This document shows, piece after piece, positions 23,656 through 34,015 of a DNA stretch of 64,000 nt; position 1 is the stretch's first letter, and each line of letters begins with the position of its first letter. The position numbers and the translations under genes are program-made. The stretch is from Pleurodeles waltl. Lineage: Eukaryota; Chordata; Amphibia; Caudata; Salamandridae. The DNA is taken from positions 818,374,817-818,438,816 of the forward strand of contig NC_090445.1 in assembly GCF_031143425.1 (NCBI RefSeq). Direction: 5' to 3'. Below the pieces are notes generated by a model. That model did not search any database. It saw nothing but the letters and a program-made list of their open reading frames with translations, and had not been told where the DNA came from.

Positions 23656-23840
23656 GGCGGGGCAGGAGCCCTTTAAAACTTGTTCGCGCTCCCGCCGTCG
23701 CGGGAAGCGCTGTGTGATCTCTGGAGGCGGGGCAGGAGCCCTTTAAAACTTGTTCGCGCTCCCGCCGTCGCGGGAAGCGCTGTGTGATCTCTGGAGGCGG
23801 GGCAGGAGCCCTTTAAAACTTGTTCGCGCTCCCGCCGCGC
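23656..23840 (+). promoter_or_regulatory. Tandem 70-bp LINE 5' monomers (promoter-like)
   Basis: Units begin GGCGGGGCAGGAGCC at 23656, 23726 and 23796. The first two are complete 70-bp copies and virtually identical; the third diverges after about 40 bases into very GC-rich leader sequence (to about 23950). Each has a GC box-like GGCGGGGC and a CCTTTAAAACTT element. The layout resembles the monomeric promoters of mouse L1, which is an analogy and not homology. Confidence 0.8.
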
Positions 23841-24080
23841 GGGACGCGCGCGGGCGGCGCCCGGGCAAAGCCCGGGCCAAGGGCGGGCCCGTCCTGCGCC
23901 CGTCCTGCGCCCGTCCAGCGGCTGACAGAGGCTGGGCTGGGCCACCCCCCTAACATCTATCTCCCAAGAAGGCCATATTGTACTCAGTCCCTTTTGCTAG
24001 TTCCTACTCTGTCTCCCCAGTCAGCTGCTCCATTTAATCTGACACCTTATCATTTAACCCTGCACCTACACTAACACCAG

Positions 24081-25262
24081 ATGGGCAAAAGGAAAGCAAT
24101 AGAGGCAGGGGCCGGGGCAGTACTAAAAGCCAAGCGAAAAAGGCATAAGCATGCTGCTAGCAATTGCGTTATGGATAGAATCGACTCTCTCCTGGGCGAA
24201 TGCAACGGAATACTAACTAGCCCCCAGGGAAACATTTCTATTGCAACTGGGGAGGGGCCCACTTCAACTAGCAGGAAGGAAGGTTCCATGAAAATCGCTG
24301 AGATTTTCATGAAACGTGGGCAACAAGTTACTGACACTACAGGGGCGGGTGAAAGTAGGAACGTTATCACCCATGCGGCCCCCTCCCTAGCAGAAGACCT
24401 ACCACTTGCCATCAACGATTCCATCCAGCTCAGTAACCGCTTCAATCCCCTAACCAACCTCCCTGAATCACGCGACGACATCAACCCAGACACCCTGGCA
24501 GATGGGCCAGCAGCAACCAACACGCACCCTCCCCATGTAACCCCACAGCATATCGAATACATACAAGCTCTAAGGAAGGAAGTCACAGAACTCAAGCATA
24601 TGGTTAACTCATTACTTGCAATAGTAAAACAGCTAACCCACGCAAATAACACGACCACCAGTAACCTTGCCCAAAATCCAATCCTATCAGGCATCACAAC
24701 AAACTCGCCCAACTCCTCTGCTTCTAGCCACGCTGGCCCTCACCCTACCAAAGAAAAGACCATGAACTCCCACCAGTCTCCCCTCTTCCACAATTTAGGC
24801 ATAGGAAATTCACTAGACATCTATCATAATACCCTCAAACCCATGAGCAACACTGCCTCAAAATACTCTACGCAACCTGCCACTGACCAGTCCCATTTAG
24901 GTAATATAGTTCTAATGGTTAACGTTCCCAAGTTAACCACATTGGCGCACAAGGAAGGGGTAGACTCTATCAAAAACAAGGCAATCCACTGGATTCGCCA
25001 TGTTAGAGGCTGCCGATCCATAATACGTGAGGACCTAATTACCGTAGTACGACGGCCAGATCCGGGAACTCACTTTGATATCCTAAAACTGACACTCAAG
25101 AACAGGACCATGGCGAACAATCTGGTGGCCCTAGACGCAAGAACAAGCCCACCTGCACACTCACGCATCCGGTTTAAACAGCCCAGGTCACCCACGCTCC
25201 ACGAGGAACGCCCGAGTTACCACCCGGCAGAAAACCTATCCCCTCTTGGTAAACATGATTGA
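24081..25262 (+). CDS. LINE ORF1 protein (RNA-binding candidate)
   Basis: Starts at ATG and runs 393 codons to TGA at 25260-25262. The N-terminus is basic (MGKRKAIEAG, KAKRKRHKH). A likely coiled coil lies around residues 155-190 (IQALRKEVTELKHMVNSLL). The C-terminal third (VLMVNVPKLTTLAHKEG, then VVRRPDPGTHFDILKLTLK) could be an RNA-binding fold of the RRM/CTD kind, but this is inference. No CCHC knuckle is visible. Its role would be to package element RNA into an RNP. It is in the same frame as ORF2. Confidence 0.82.
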   Translation: MGKRKAIEAGAGAVLKAKRKRHKHAASNCVMDRIDSLLGECNGILTSPQGNISIATGEGPTSTSRKEGSMKIAEIFMKRGQQVTDTTGAGESRNVITHAAPSLAEDLPLAINDSIQLSNRFNPLTNLPESRDDINPDTLADGPAATNTHPPHVTPQHIEYIQALRKEVTELKHMVNSLLAIVKQLTHANNTTTSNLAQNPILSGITTNSPNSSASSHAGPHPTKEKTMNSHQSPLFHNLGIGNSLDIYHNTLKPMSNTASKYSTQPATDQSHLGNIVLMVNVPKLTTLAHKEGVDSIKNKAIHWIRHVRGCRSIIREDLITVVRRPDPGTHFDILKLTLKNRTMANNLVALDARTSPPAHSRIRFKQPRSPTLHEERPSYHPAENLSPLGKHD

Positions 25263-28200
25263 CTCACAGCTCCACCTAAAATCTATGCAGGCAAACCTTG
25301 CAACCTTCCAACATCCATCACCCCCAGATCCTCCTTTTACCCCACCACTGTCTGTCCATGTATTCACCCCCCTACCCATGATACCGCGACCATTTCCGGC
25401 TCACCGAGCAATCATGACAACGATGCTCCACCCATCCTGCAGGCACATTGCCCACCAAACCTAGAGCTGCTGTCTAGGCCCGCAAGCATCTCCTTGATTA
25501 GGACCAGGCCTGTTCCAACAGAGGAACATCACCAACCACCACAAACCTCACGGGCAAACATTGGCATCAACCCATCCCTGCTCCCCCAGCCACATCTGCC
25601 AAACCAACCCCTGACAGCCAACCTCAAAAACCCCGGGCACTTAGGTAGGACAACTCAGTCACAATCTGGGGTACGACTTGTCTCATGGAACGTGGCAGGT
25701 CTGAAACCTATTCTTCCCCTTCCATCCTTCTCCTCATTTATTGACGAACATGACATATGTCTCCTACAGGAAACATGGTCACTCGACCCACTCTTCCGAA
25801 CAGGCTACTCAAATTTCCACATCCCCGCTGTGGCCAGCACGAGAGGCAGGCCCTCAGGGGGTCTGACCATCTGGATCAAAACATCACTTAGCTGCCATAT
25901 ATCACAGCTACCTACCGCCTCTCCCGACCTGTTAGGCCTTCGTCTATCCTTTGGGCCTGACTCTGTGGTGAACATCTTTAATATCTACGCTCGAGGGGTC
26001 AGGGGGGGTCAAGTCTCCAAAACCCTCTGCGCCCTCGTAGCCCTCTTACAAAATTATCCCCGCCATCATAAAACCATTGTGGCTGGGGACTTCAACGTCA
26101 CATTCGAACCCCTTGACTGGGACGATCTCAGGTCCACCCGCGAGGAAGATCAAGTCTGGTCTATCCCCGCCCTGTCCATTGCACCCATCAAAAGGTGGAC
26201 GTCGGTTGCGATACAGGTAAAATCATTGACCATGGAGTTTGGACTCAGGGCGCTAAATGGCAGAACTAATTCAGACACCAACGGTAGTCACACATACAAC
26301 AAAACGAACCACACCAGCAGAATCGATTATTGCCTATTCGATATAAGATTATGGCCTCTAGTCATCGATATGACAATCATCGAAAGGACCGAAAGTGATC
26401 ACAACCCTCTTTCTGTCCACACATTAGCCCTAGGTAACCTCCCAGCCACGTCTAACCCCGCAGCAGTAGCACCCGAGGGTATTAACCTGGCCAACAACAA
26501 AAGACACCTAAAATGGGTCAATATTGTGGCCCGGCCCGCACTCATCAATGCTGCCAACAACACCCTAAAATCCACACTAAGGGACCTAGAGGCAGGTTCA
26601 GCAACACCCCACCAGGAAATTAGCTCAATCCACACCTCCTGCTTTAGGGATATCGCAACCCACTTCTCAGCACCCCCAGCCCACGACGACAAACGACCCA
26701 AAGCCAGGCACCGCTGGTTCAACAAAACGTGCCGGTCCCTAAACAAGCGCCTAGTTCAAGCCATTAAATCCAAGGACCCCATCGCCATCCGCGTAGCTAG
26801 GAAGTCCTATAAATCTGCAATATGCATAGCCAAGCGTGATCAAGATAGCAAATGGTGGACATCACTCAGCGACGCTGTGCGCGAGAGAAATTATAGTCTG
26901 TTCTGGTCCCTGGCAGCGCGAGGCCCAGAAACCAGTGGTTTGGACATCACAACCAATATTGCCCCAAGAGACTGGATAGCCCACTTTAGTAGTCTGTACT
27001 CCCCTGATCATGATAGCCCCACCTCTGTTTGTACGGGCCCCCTCCTATTTCACTCGTTAGCACCAACCACCGCAGCACCCCTGTTGTTCTCCCAAAGTGA
27101 TATAACTTACTCTCTAAGCACTCTAAAACGCGGCAGGGCCCCTGGTTCAGACTGCGTCCCAGCAGACCTATTCTCAACAGACCTAGCATCCTGGTCAAGA
27201 TATCTCACCATTCTAGCTAACGCAATAGCATCTGGGGCGCCAATTCCCGACTCTTGGAAAGCGGCCATTGTTATTCCAATCTTTAAAAAGGGCGACAGAT
27301 CTCTTCCCTGTAACTATAGACCCATTAGTCTAATTGACTGTGTCCAAAAAGTCTTCTGCCACTGCCTCCTAGGGAAGATAGAAGAATGGATAATTGACCA
27401 CGATATCCTTAGCCCCCTCCAAGCCGGTTTCCGAAAGAAGATTTCCACCACTGATCAAGCCCTCAGATTCCTATTATTATATTGGAAAACAGTGTTCATC
27501 GGTAAAGGCAGCCTTTATGTAGCTTTCGTGGATCTCAAATCTGCTTTTGACCTAGTACCTCGCAACAAACTGTGGGTCACTCTCTCTCGGATGGGAATCC
27601 CGGAACACATCCTTGCCATTTTGATACGACTCCACGAGGACAACTACGCACAAGTCAGGTGGGGCAACAAGGGCCACCTTACCGATAGAATCCACGTCTC
27701 TAGGGGTGTGCGGCAAGGTTGCGTACTTGCCCCGACCCTCTTTTCCCTGTACATCAACGAAATTGTCCCCTCCCTCCTCAGACTGCAGGCTGACGCACCT
27801 TCACTTGGCACACAAAAAATCCCAGTCTTACTCTTTGCCGATGACACTCTCTTGATATCTAAGACCCCTAGTGGTCTAAGGAAACTCCTTGCGTGCTTCG
27901 AGCATTTCTGTTCATCCCAGGGTCTCGAAATCAACGCAACGAAAACCAAACTAATGACCCTTAATCCCCACAGATCTTTCAAAGGGAAATTTACTCTAGA
28001 GGGCTCCTCACTCGAGAAGGTGGGCATTTTCAGCTACCTGGGCATAACACTCACTGACAACATGTCCTGGAAGCCACACATAGGAAAACAAGCCCTTATA
28101 TTAAGACAAACAACTGGGGCTCTACTAAAAAACTTCCACCTCTCACACACAAAACCAATTCGCCCAGCATTACAATTATACGAAGCCCAGGCAGTTTCCT

Positions 28201-29033
28201 CAGCGCTCTACGGGGCTGAACTTTGGGGTTATACCAAAACCCAAGACCTAACCACCGCTGAAAACAACTTCTTAAGAAACCTTGTGTCCCTTCCGCTAAG
28301 CACCCCACTGTTCCCTCTTTTCAAGGACCTCGGCATCAAACGCATTGGTCACAAAGCCCGCCTGCGACCTCTGCTGTACTGGCGGCGTCTCTGGACCACT
28401 CCGGAACTTGTCATCTTCACCGAAGCTCTACAGGTCATCCTAAAAGCCGACCACCTGCACAGAATCCCCTGGCTACGATCCATCAAGGATTTACTCCACT
28501 CTATCGGGCTCGATGATCTCTGGAACTCACCAGCCACGTCAGTCTTTCCCTCGAAAAGCGAACTAAAGAAACTTTACTGGCAAAGGGCCAACAACGAAGA
28601 CACTCGGGCTGCACTCCACACTACATTATCTTGTGACTTTGCCAACCTAAAAGAGTCATGCAAGTACGAAACTTTTTGGGACCTAATCACGGCCCCAAGG
28701 GAAAGGAAACTGTACTTCCAGCTCCGCATTGGAACACTCCCATTAAGACTTTTCACCAGCAGCTGGTCAAACAACGAATCCACCGCATGCCCTGCTTGCA
28801 AAGCCCCCGTGGAGAATCTCCCTCACCTCCTTTTTGCATGCCCCGCGTATACTGCCCCCCGTAGGAAATGGCTGGCCCCGGCATGCAGACTACTGGGAGC
28901 ACGCTGCTCTGCGCTAGCTCTGCGAATCCTCAGATCAGACACCAGACCAACGCTAGTGATCGCTATCGCCAAATTCCTCGGAGCTAGTTGGCTTATTAGA
29001 GGGAAAACTCTCCTGGACAAAGACTCCAAATAA
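25263..29033 (+). CDS. LINE ORF2: APE endonuclease, reverse transcriptase, CCHC
   Basis: The frame is open from directly after the UGA at 25260 to 29033. It has no in-frame ATG before the endonuclease; position 25494 is a TTG. Counting from 25494, the AP-endonuclease keeps its key residues: SWNVAGL (N66), LLQETW (E93), AGDFNV (D199, N201) and SDHNPL (about 301-306). The RT includes NYRPISL, FVDLKSAFD (motif A), RQGCVLAPTLF and FADDT (motif C, about residue 781). The C-terminus has a zinc-knuckle-like CPAC...H...C (about residue 1098). It nicks target DNA and primes cDNA synthesis. All catalytic residues are present. Confidence 0.95.
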   Translation, partial: LTAPPKIYAGKPCNLPTSITPRSSFYPTTVCPCIHPPTHDTATISGSPSNHDNDAPPILQAHCPPNLELLSRPASISLIRTRPVPTEEHHQPPQTSRANIGINPSLLPQPHLPNQPLTANLKNPGHLGRTTQSQSGVRLVSWNVAGLKPILPLPSFSSFIDEHDICLLQETWSLDPLFRTGYSNFHIPAVASTRGRPSGGLTIWIKTSLSCHISQLPTASPDLLGLRLSFGPDSVVNIFNIYARGVRGGQVSKTLCALVALLQNYPRHHKTIVAGDFNVTFEPLDWDDLRSTREEDQVWSIPALSIAPIKRWTSVAIQVKSLTMEFGLRALNGRTNSDTNGSHTYNKTNHTSRIDYCLFDIRLWPLVIDMTIIERTESDHNPLSVHTLALGNLPATSNPAAVAPEGINLANNKRHLKWVNIVARPALINAANNTLKSTLRDLEAGSATPHQEISSIHTSCFRDIATHFSAPPAHDDKRPKARHRWFNKTCRSLNKRLVQAIKSKDPIAIRVARKSYKSAICIAKRDQDSKWWTSLSDAVRERNYSLFWSLAARGPETSGLDITTNIAPRDWIAHFSSLYSPDHDSPTSVCTGPLLFHSLAPTTAAPLLFSQSDITYSLSTLKRGRAPGSDCVPADLFSTDLASWSRYLTILANAIASGAPIPDSWKAAIVIPIFKKGDRSLPCNYRPISLIDCVQKVFCHCLLGKIEEWIIDHDILSPLQAGFRKKISTTDQALRFLLLYWKTVFIGKGSLYVAFVDLKSAFDLVPRNKLWVTLSRMGIPEHILAILIRLHEDNYAQVRWGNKGHLTDRIHVSRGVRQGCVLAPTLFSLYINEIVPSLLRLQADAPSLGTQKIPVLLFADDTLLISKTPSGLRKLLACFEHFCSSQGLEINATKTKLMTLNPHRSFKGKFTLEGSSLEKVGIFSYLGITLTDNMSWKPHIGKQALILRQTTGALLKNFHLSHTKPIRPALQLYEAQAVSSALYGAELWGYTKTQDLTTAENNFLRNLVSLPLSTPLFPLFKDLGIKRIGHKARLRPLLYWRRLWTTPELVIFTEALQVILKADHLHRIPWLRSIKDLLHSIGLDDLWNSPATSVFPSKSELKKLYWQRANNEDTRAALHTTLSCDFANLKESCKYETFWDLITAPRERKLYFQLRIGTLPLRLFTSSWSNNESTACPACKAPVENLPHLLFACPAYTAPRRKWLAPACRLLGARCSALALRILRSDTRPTLVIAIAKFLGASWLIRGKTLLDKDSK

Positions 29034-29280
29034 GACTGTCCCAACATCCTGCAGAGTGCATTTCACTTCATTTCATTTTTTCTAATTTCATTCCATTTTA
29101 TTCTATCTCATTTTTATTCCATTTTAATTTTTATTTATATTTCATTCCCTTTTATCACCATATTTACCTGCAATTTTATTTTATCATGTGCATTTATTTG
29201 TATTTATTACTGCTCGCGCTTTTTTGGCTCTTGTAGCCGCAATAAAGCTTCTTTGAATTGAATTGAATTGATTATGTAAA

Positions 29281-32137
29281 AGCTCAACATTTTATCAATG
29301 AAATATCTGCTTCCACATTGGCTCCATGCTGCTTGCCGTCTAAGACCATCTGAACAGACTTGCATTAGCTCCATGCTACTTTTATTCGAAGACCTTCTGA
29401 ACAGAGCCGCAGGCAATGTGAATTTCACAAACACACTCTAATGAAGGGATAATAGGTTCCAATTCTGGCATAAATTGAAGGAAAATGATTCTACCTCTAC
29501 AACACCACAAACAATCTTCAGCCCATTAGCCGAGGAATCTCTGGCAAAATAAGTATTTATGGAGATGAAGGACAAAGGCCTTAGTCAAATGCCAGGAAAA
29601 AATATAATTTCCAGAAAAAATATAATTTCCTAGTAAGCCACAATAGTGTTGCAGCTATTGCACACTGAAAAATCATCAAGATTAGACATAATAACCGACA
29701 ATGATTAAATACACTTAATGAGGACACATGGGTAGTGGCTGAATTCATATGGCTTGCTTCCACAGAATACAACTACGGTCCATTGAAACCCTGAATTTAA
29801 AAGGGCCACAAGGAAAACTAACTGTGATTAATATTTCCCTTAATGTCGCTGGCAGTGCTAAGGACCCCAGGTCCACCTCTGCTAAGCTCTCAGGCCCCAT
29901 TTGAAGTATCGGGTGGCAATACAAGATTCCTTTCACACCCAGTAGGGCCAAACAAAAAATCACGAATTGTTCCCATCCATCTGTGACATGGGCGTAGGAA
30001 GTGTGGTGGATGCGGGGCATGTATTCTCCCCCACCCCCCAGATTTTGGAGTATGGGGAAGGGGACATGGAGGACAACGATGGAGGAACAAGGGGCCAAAA
30101 GAATTTCTCCTCTCACTTCTGATTCGCATGGCCATTCGCGCACAAAGGCGCTACTTAGAATTACCCTGTTTGCTGATTGCTGTCTGCATCCTGCCATTCT
30201 CAGCCCTACCCCCAGCTGCCGCCTTGAAGATGAGCCCTACAAGATAATGAGTAAAGCTCCTCCAGGCTAGAAGAAGTTTACCCTCCCAAGAATTTGGGCC
30301 CCAGTAAACTATGGCGAATTCCTCCCAATGTATTTTTACATTTTCAGAAGCCCTAGCACACACTTTCAGAAGGACTTTCATTCCTTCTGGGCAGCATGGG
30401 AGAGGGATTTCTGATTTACATTTCAGCTGGCCCAGGACAAACGTTGAACTTGAGTGGCCATTAGGATGTCTTTTGTTTGATTACTCTAGCTGGAAGCTGT
30501 CTGGAGCCTCACACCTAACTGCTATTTAGGTAACAAAAGCACACAGCTTGCTATTACTTCACAGGTATCTAGGAGAGACATGGTTTTTATTTTGTTCAGT
30601 CCCTACATATGAGATAGGCATGCACTGTAAGAAAGTCAGATGTGTTGGTCTGCCCCAGTATTTACACAAACAACAATTTAAATACCACTATTTTGTTTTA
30701 TTTCTTTAATAGTGCTAATTAACCCAATACACATTATTATTATTCCCCGAAATATACTGGGAACACAAAGATCTATTCAGCAGATGCCTTAACCCCCACA
30801 AGATATTTTAAAATGCATACTTTGCACCAATTAAGCAGAATTGATTTACTGCTACATTTCTACCTTCTGCCAATTTCTATGTGCCATAGCCTCTAAAAAA
30901 TAAATTTATAAATTGAGGCCTAGATTTTGTGTCAAAGTTGCCTAATGTTTTTGCCACAACCCCAAAGCAAATGTACTCATGATAGACTTGGCAAACATAT
31001 GTCTTGAGGTGTTATGATCTGATGCCACTTTCTGTGAGGTCATGATTTGCGAATCCAAGTGCAGTGTCATGCGCCATGATGTCATGCATTGTGATGTCAC
31101 TTGCATACTGTCTAAATTGGTTAGTCGCCCCACTTCTTCTTTTTCTTTTTTTTTTTTTTTTTTGTAGGACTTGTGCCCTGAGTATTTGTAGTTGCCTAGG
31201 ATCACACCATTTAGTGAAACAGGGAAGGTGAGATTTTACCTTTTCACACTATACAATTTAGCTAACATTTACACATAACGGAGATCCGCCCGAGTGCAGA
31301 CGTACAGATACTACTTGTAAATGCCCTTTGGGAATTCCCAAAAATCGTAAGATTAGATGTTTGGTCTAAACTTAGACCAAACGTCTAAGTTTACCTTTGT
31401 GAATCGGGCCAAATGTTTTCTATCTAAGTAATAAAGGGTTAGATTACAGCATGGCTAACAGGGATAAGCCACGTTTAATTTTGGGCAGTTTGGCTAGCTT
31501 TATTAGTTATGTTGTTGCTATTGTTACATACTTTAGCATATTGAAGTATATTGAAGAATATTATATTTTCTGTATTAACATTCTCGTTTGACTTGTATTA
31601 TCATTTTATTTCATTAATTTTCAATTCTTATGAGTAGAGACAGAAAGAAATGGTAAATAAAGAATAATAGTTACATGAGGATACATTGGTGATATTGAAA
31701 AAAGAGGGACTGGGTGATTAACTGGTCCAGTGTACATACTCCCTTTTCATGATATATCAACTAACAGAATACACTGTTCCAAAACAGACACAACAACACA
31801 AAAGAATTTTAGGTGTCTCACGTATGGGTAAATTCAGAAGCAAAGGCCCTCATGTGTCCTCTTGGGGCTTGCTCCACGTCAGACTGGCACTGCAGTGTCT
31901 AACGGGACCTCTGTAGGGGCCTCTTTGCCAGAAATTCAAGAAAAGACAAAGAGCTGAAAAAGAGCTGGAGAGAAAAGAAAATGTTAAAATTGGCTCTGAC
32001 ACTCCCTTGAAAACCAATTTTATTAGGATAAGGAAGTGTTGGTCCAGATTAAAAACAAAAATAGAGTTATGGAGGTAATGGTCCTTTACTCTAAGAAATG
32101 AGTGGCCCTAAAAGCAATTACTTATTCCACTCCTGTA
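29281..32137. other. CFAP43 intron; contains one small palindrome
   Basis: No gene is supported. A partial 54-bp repetition occurs near 29310-29410 (GCTCCATGCT, CTGAACAGA). A near-perfect palindrome lies at 31353-31388 (17-bp arms, one mismatch, 2-bp spacer), in a context of CAAAAATCG and GTGAATCGGGCC, suggestive of a foldback element centre. A T-run lies at about 31146-31164. The frames at 30001-30381 look like shadows. Confidence 0.4.
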
Positions 32138-32199
32138 AGTCAACATGTTTCGCACCTTGCTATGTCCATACGGATCACTTGGTACTTCATCAGGACTAG
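32138..32199 (-). ncRNA. Hammerhead-ribozyme-like motif
   Basis: On the minus strand: stem I strand AGUC (32197-32194), core CUGAUGA (32193-32187), one extra A, stem II GUACC pairing with GGUGC (one G-U), core GAAA (32152-32149), two-pair stem III (AC/GU), U at the cleavage site (32142) and the stem I partner GACU (32141-32138). All core bases of a minimal type I hammerhead are present; only the extra A after CUGAUGA departs from the model. It is followed 0.4 kb away by a tandem repeat. Confidence 0.6.
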
Positions 32200-32620
32200 A
32201 TAAATTCTTCTCCAGAAGTTGTAAGAAAAATCATACAGTAGATGCAAAATTTGATGAAGAAATATATAACAGTGAGACTCTACTCACGCCTGTTCACATT
32301 GATTTTTCAGAAGAACCGAGCCATACCTGTGGAGGGACGAAAAAGCAGGGACAAAATAACATCACTCATTTCCCAACCCTATTCGGGGGAATTACACAAT
32401 TAGTGTTAGTACGTGGAAACAAGAAAGAAATAGCGGTCGTGGACAGATTTGCAATAGTGCATGAGGAAGAGTATGTCAAAAATGTAAAAATATGCTTACC
32501 ATCCTAAACTTAGGTCAGGTTTCCATAGGAAGTGCAGACTTACAATCACTCGTGTCTATAATTGCATGATAGAATCAGAACTTGCGTAGTGTGATCATCA
32601 AGACAATAACTCTTATAAAA

Positions 32621-33005
32621 CAATATGTCTTGGGGAATTCAGAATGCAATATTGCCAAGTATCACAAGACCAGTGTATCACATAAAATAAAGAGGTAGTG
32701 AGGGGAAATCCGCGGAAAGCATTAACTAATGCCCATCTGGAGATCTGTATATTAACCCACTCAAATCCTGCTAAATAGTAAAAAAACGCTGGGATAATAA
32801 ATTTAATTGGAGCTGCAACAACTCAAATTAAACAGTATGTCTTCAGAAATTCAGAAAACAGTATTCTGAAGTATCAGTCCATCAGTGTATCACATAATGT
32901 AAAAAGGTAGTGAGGGGAAACCCAGGACTAGCTAAATCAAATGTTTATCTGGAGTCCTGTATAAAAACCCACTCCAAACATGCTTAATAATCATCCAGTA
33001 TTGCA
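32621..33005. repeat. Tandem duplication, period about 212 bp (two copies)
   Basis: Copy 1 is 32621-32832 and copy 2 is 32833 to about 33005. Shared blocks include CAGTGTATCACATAA, GGTAGTGAGGGGAAA and ATCTGGAG. The copies have diverged noticeably, so the duplication is old. Position relative to the hammerhead-like motif is comparable to that at 2.2-3.4 kb. Confidence 0.8.
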
Positions 33006-33239
33006 CTCATAAATACACTGGGCGGGCAGACCAGGTTTCCATGGAGAAATGGAACCAAGAGCCTCCGTGAGTAGTGGTGATAGTCAGGGCTACAAAAATT
33101 ATGCAGCGAGAGAGGGACACATTATGTGGCAGGGTTGACTAAGTTATGCAGCAAGCAAAGGCTAATTATGCAACATAATGTGACATATTTTGTCATGGTA
33201 TTCCATTATTTTGTAATTTTTAGGGTTGAGCCTGCTTCG

Positions 33240-34015
33240 CAGGCACCTGCGCTCAACTCTGTGCCACTCTACTGAACTATGCACCAAATGCACTCTATGC
33301 CACTCCACTCCTCACCACTCTATGCTTCATCACTGAACTCCACACCACTCTATCTTGCACCACTCCACTCTACCATGCACCAGATCACCCTATGACTCTG
33401 CACCACTGCAATCTATGCTGTACCACTCCACTCAGCGGCTCTACTCTTCACCACTAGAGTAGTGCACTCTACTCTAAACCAGTGTACTCTACACCAATGC
33501 ACTCTACACCACATTACTAAACACCAATGCACTCTGTGCCTATCTACTCTGCACCACTGTACTCTACGCCACTTCACTCTAGACCACTCCACTCTACAAC
33601 AACTCCATAATACTCCGCTCCAACACTCTACTCCTTTAAACTTTACTCCACTCTGTGCCTCTATACAACACTTTACTCCATTCTGTGACTCCCTACACAA
33701 TTGCCTCTACAGCACTGCCTTCCACTTTACTCCACTCTATTCTATGACCCACTACTCCACTCTATGCAACTCCATGAGATTCTATTCCACTTCAATCTAC
33801 GATACTCTACTCCACTCCACTACACGCCACTGCACTATACAACAATGTACTATGCTCAACGACACCCTAGTCAACTCTCCCTATGGCACGCCACATTACT
33901 TTACTCCACTCTAAGCCACTCCACTCTTCTTTATGCCTCTCCACTCTACTCCACTCTGACACTATTCCACTCTGACACTGAACTCACTCCTCAACACTGT
34001 ATGCCCACACCATTC
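33240..34015. repeat. CACTCTA-rich minisatellite
   Basis: About 780 bases consist of variants of CACTCTACNCCA at roughly 10-15-base spacing, strongly strand-asymmetric (few G). The open frames here (33462-33914 and 33701-34054 on +, 33413-33700 on -) follow from the lack of stops in such sequence and are not genes. Confidence 0.85.

Larger units (their letters stand above)
23656..29268 (+). mobile_element. Full-length APE-type LINE (5.6 kb) with target duplications
   Basis: The element starts with the 70-bp monomers, contains ORF1 and the EN-RT ORF2, an AT-rich 3' UTR (29034-29250) with AATAAAG near 29241, and ends in a (TTGAA)n-type tail. TGATTATGTAAA is present immediately before (23644-23655) and after (29269-29280), a perfect 12-bp target duplication. 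Both ORFs are open apart from one UGA between them. Full length, near-identical monomers and intact duplications argue for a recent insertion. I do not assign a clade; the EN, RT and C-terminal CCHC fold place it among APE-type LINEs. Confidence 0.93.

Noticed and set aside
23656..23840. CRISPR-like repeat array
   Set aside because: Direct tandem units without unique spacers in a eukaryotic LINE 5' end.
24071..24712. 213-codon minus-strand frame
   Set aside because: Shadow of LINE ORF1.
32145..32507. 120-codon open frame on +
   Set aside because: Overlaps the hammerhead-like motif on the other strand and has no recognisable domain.
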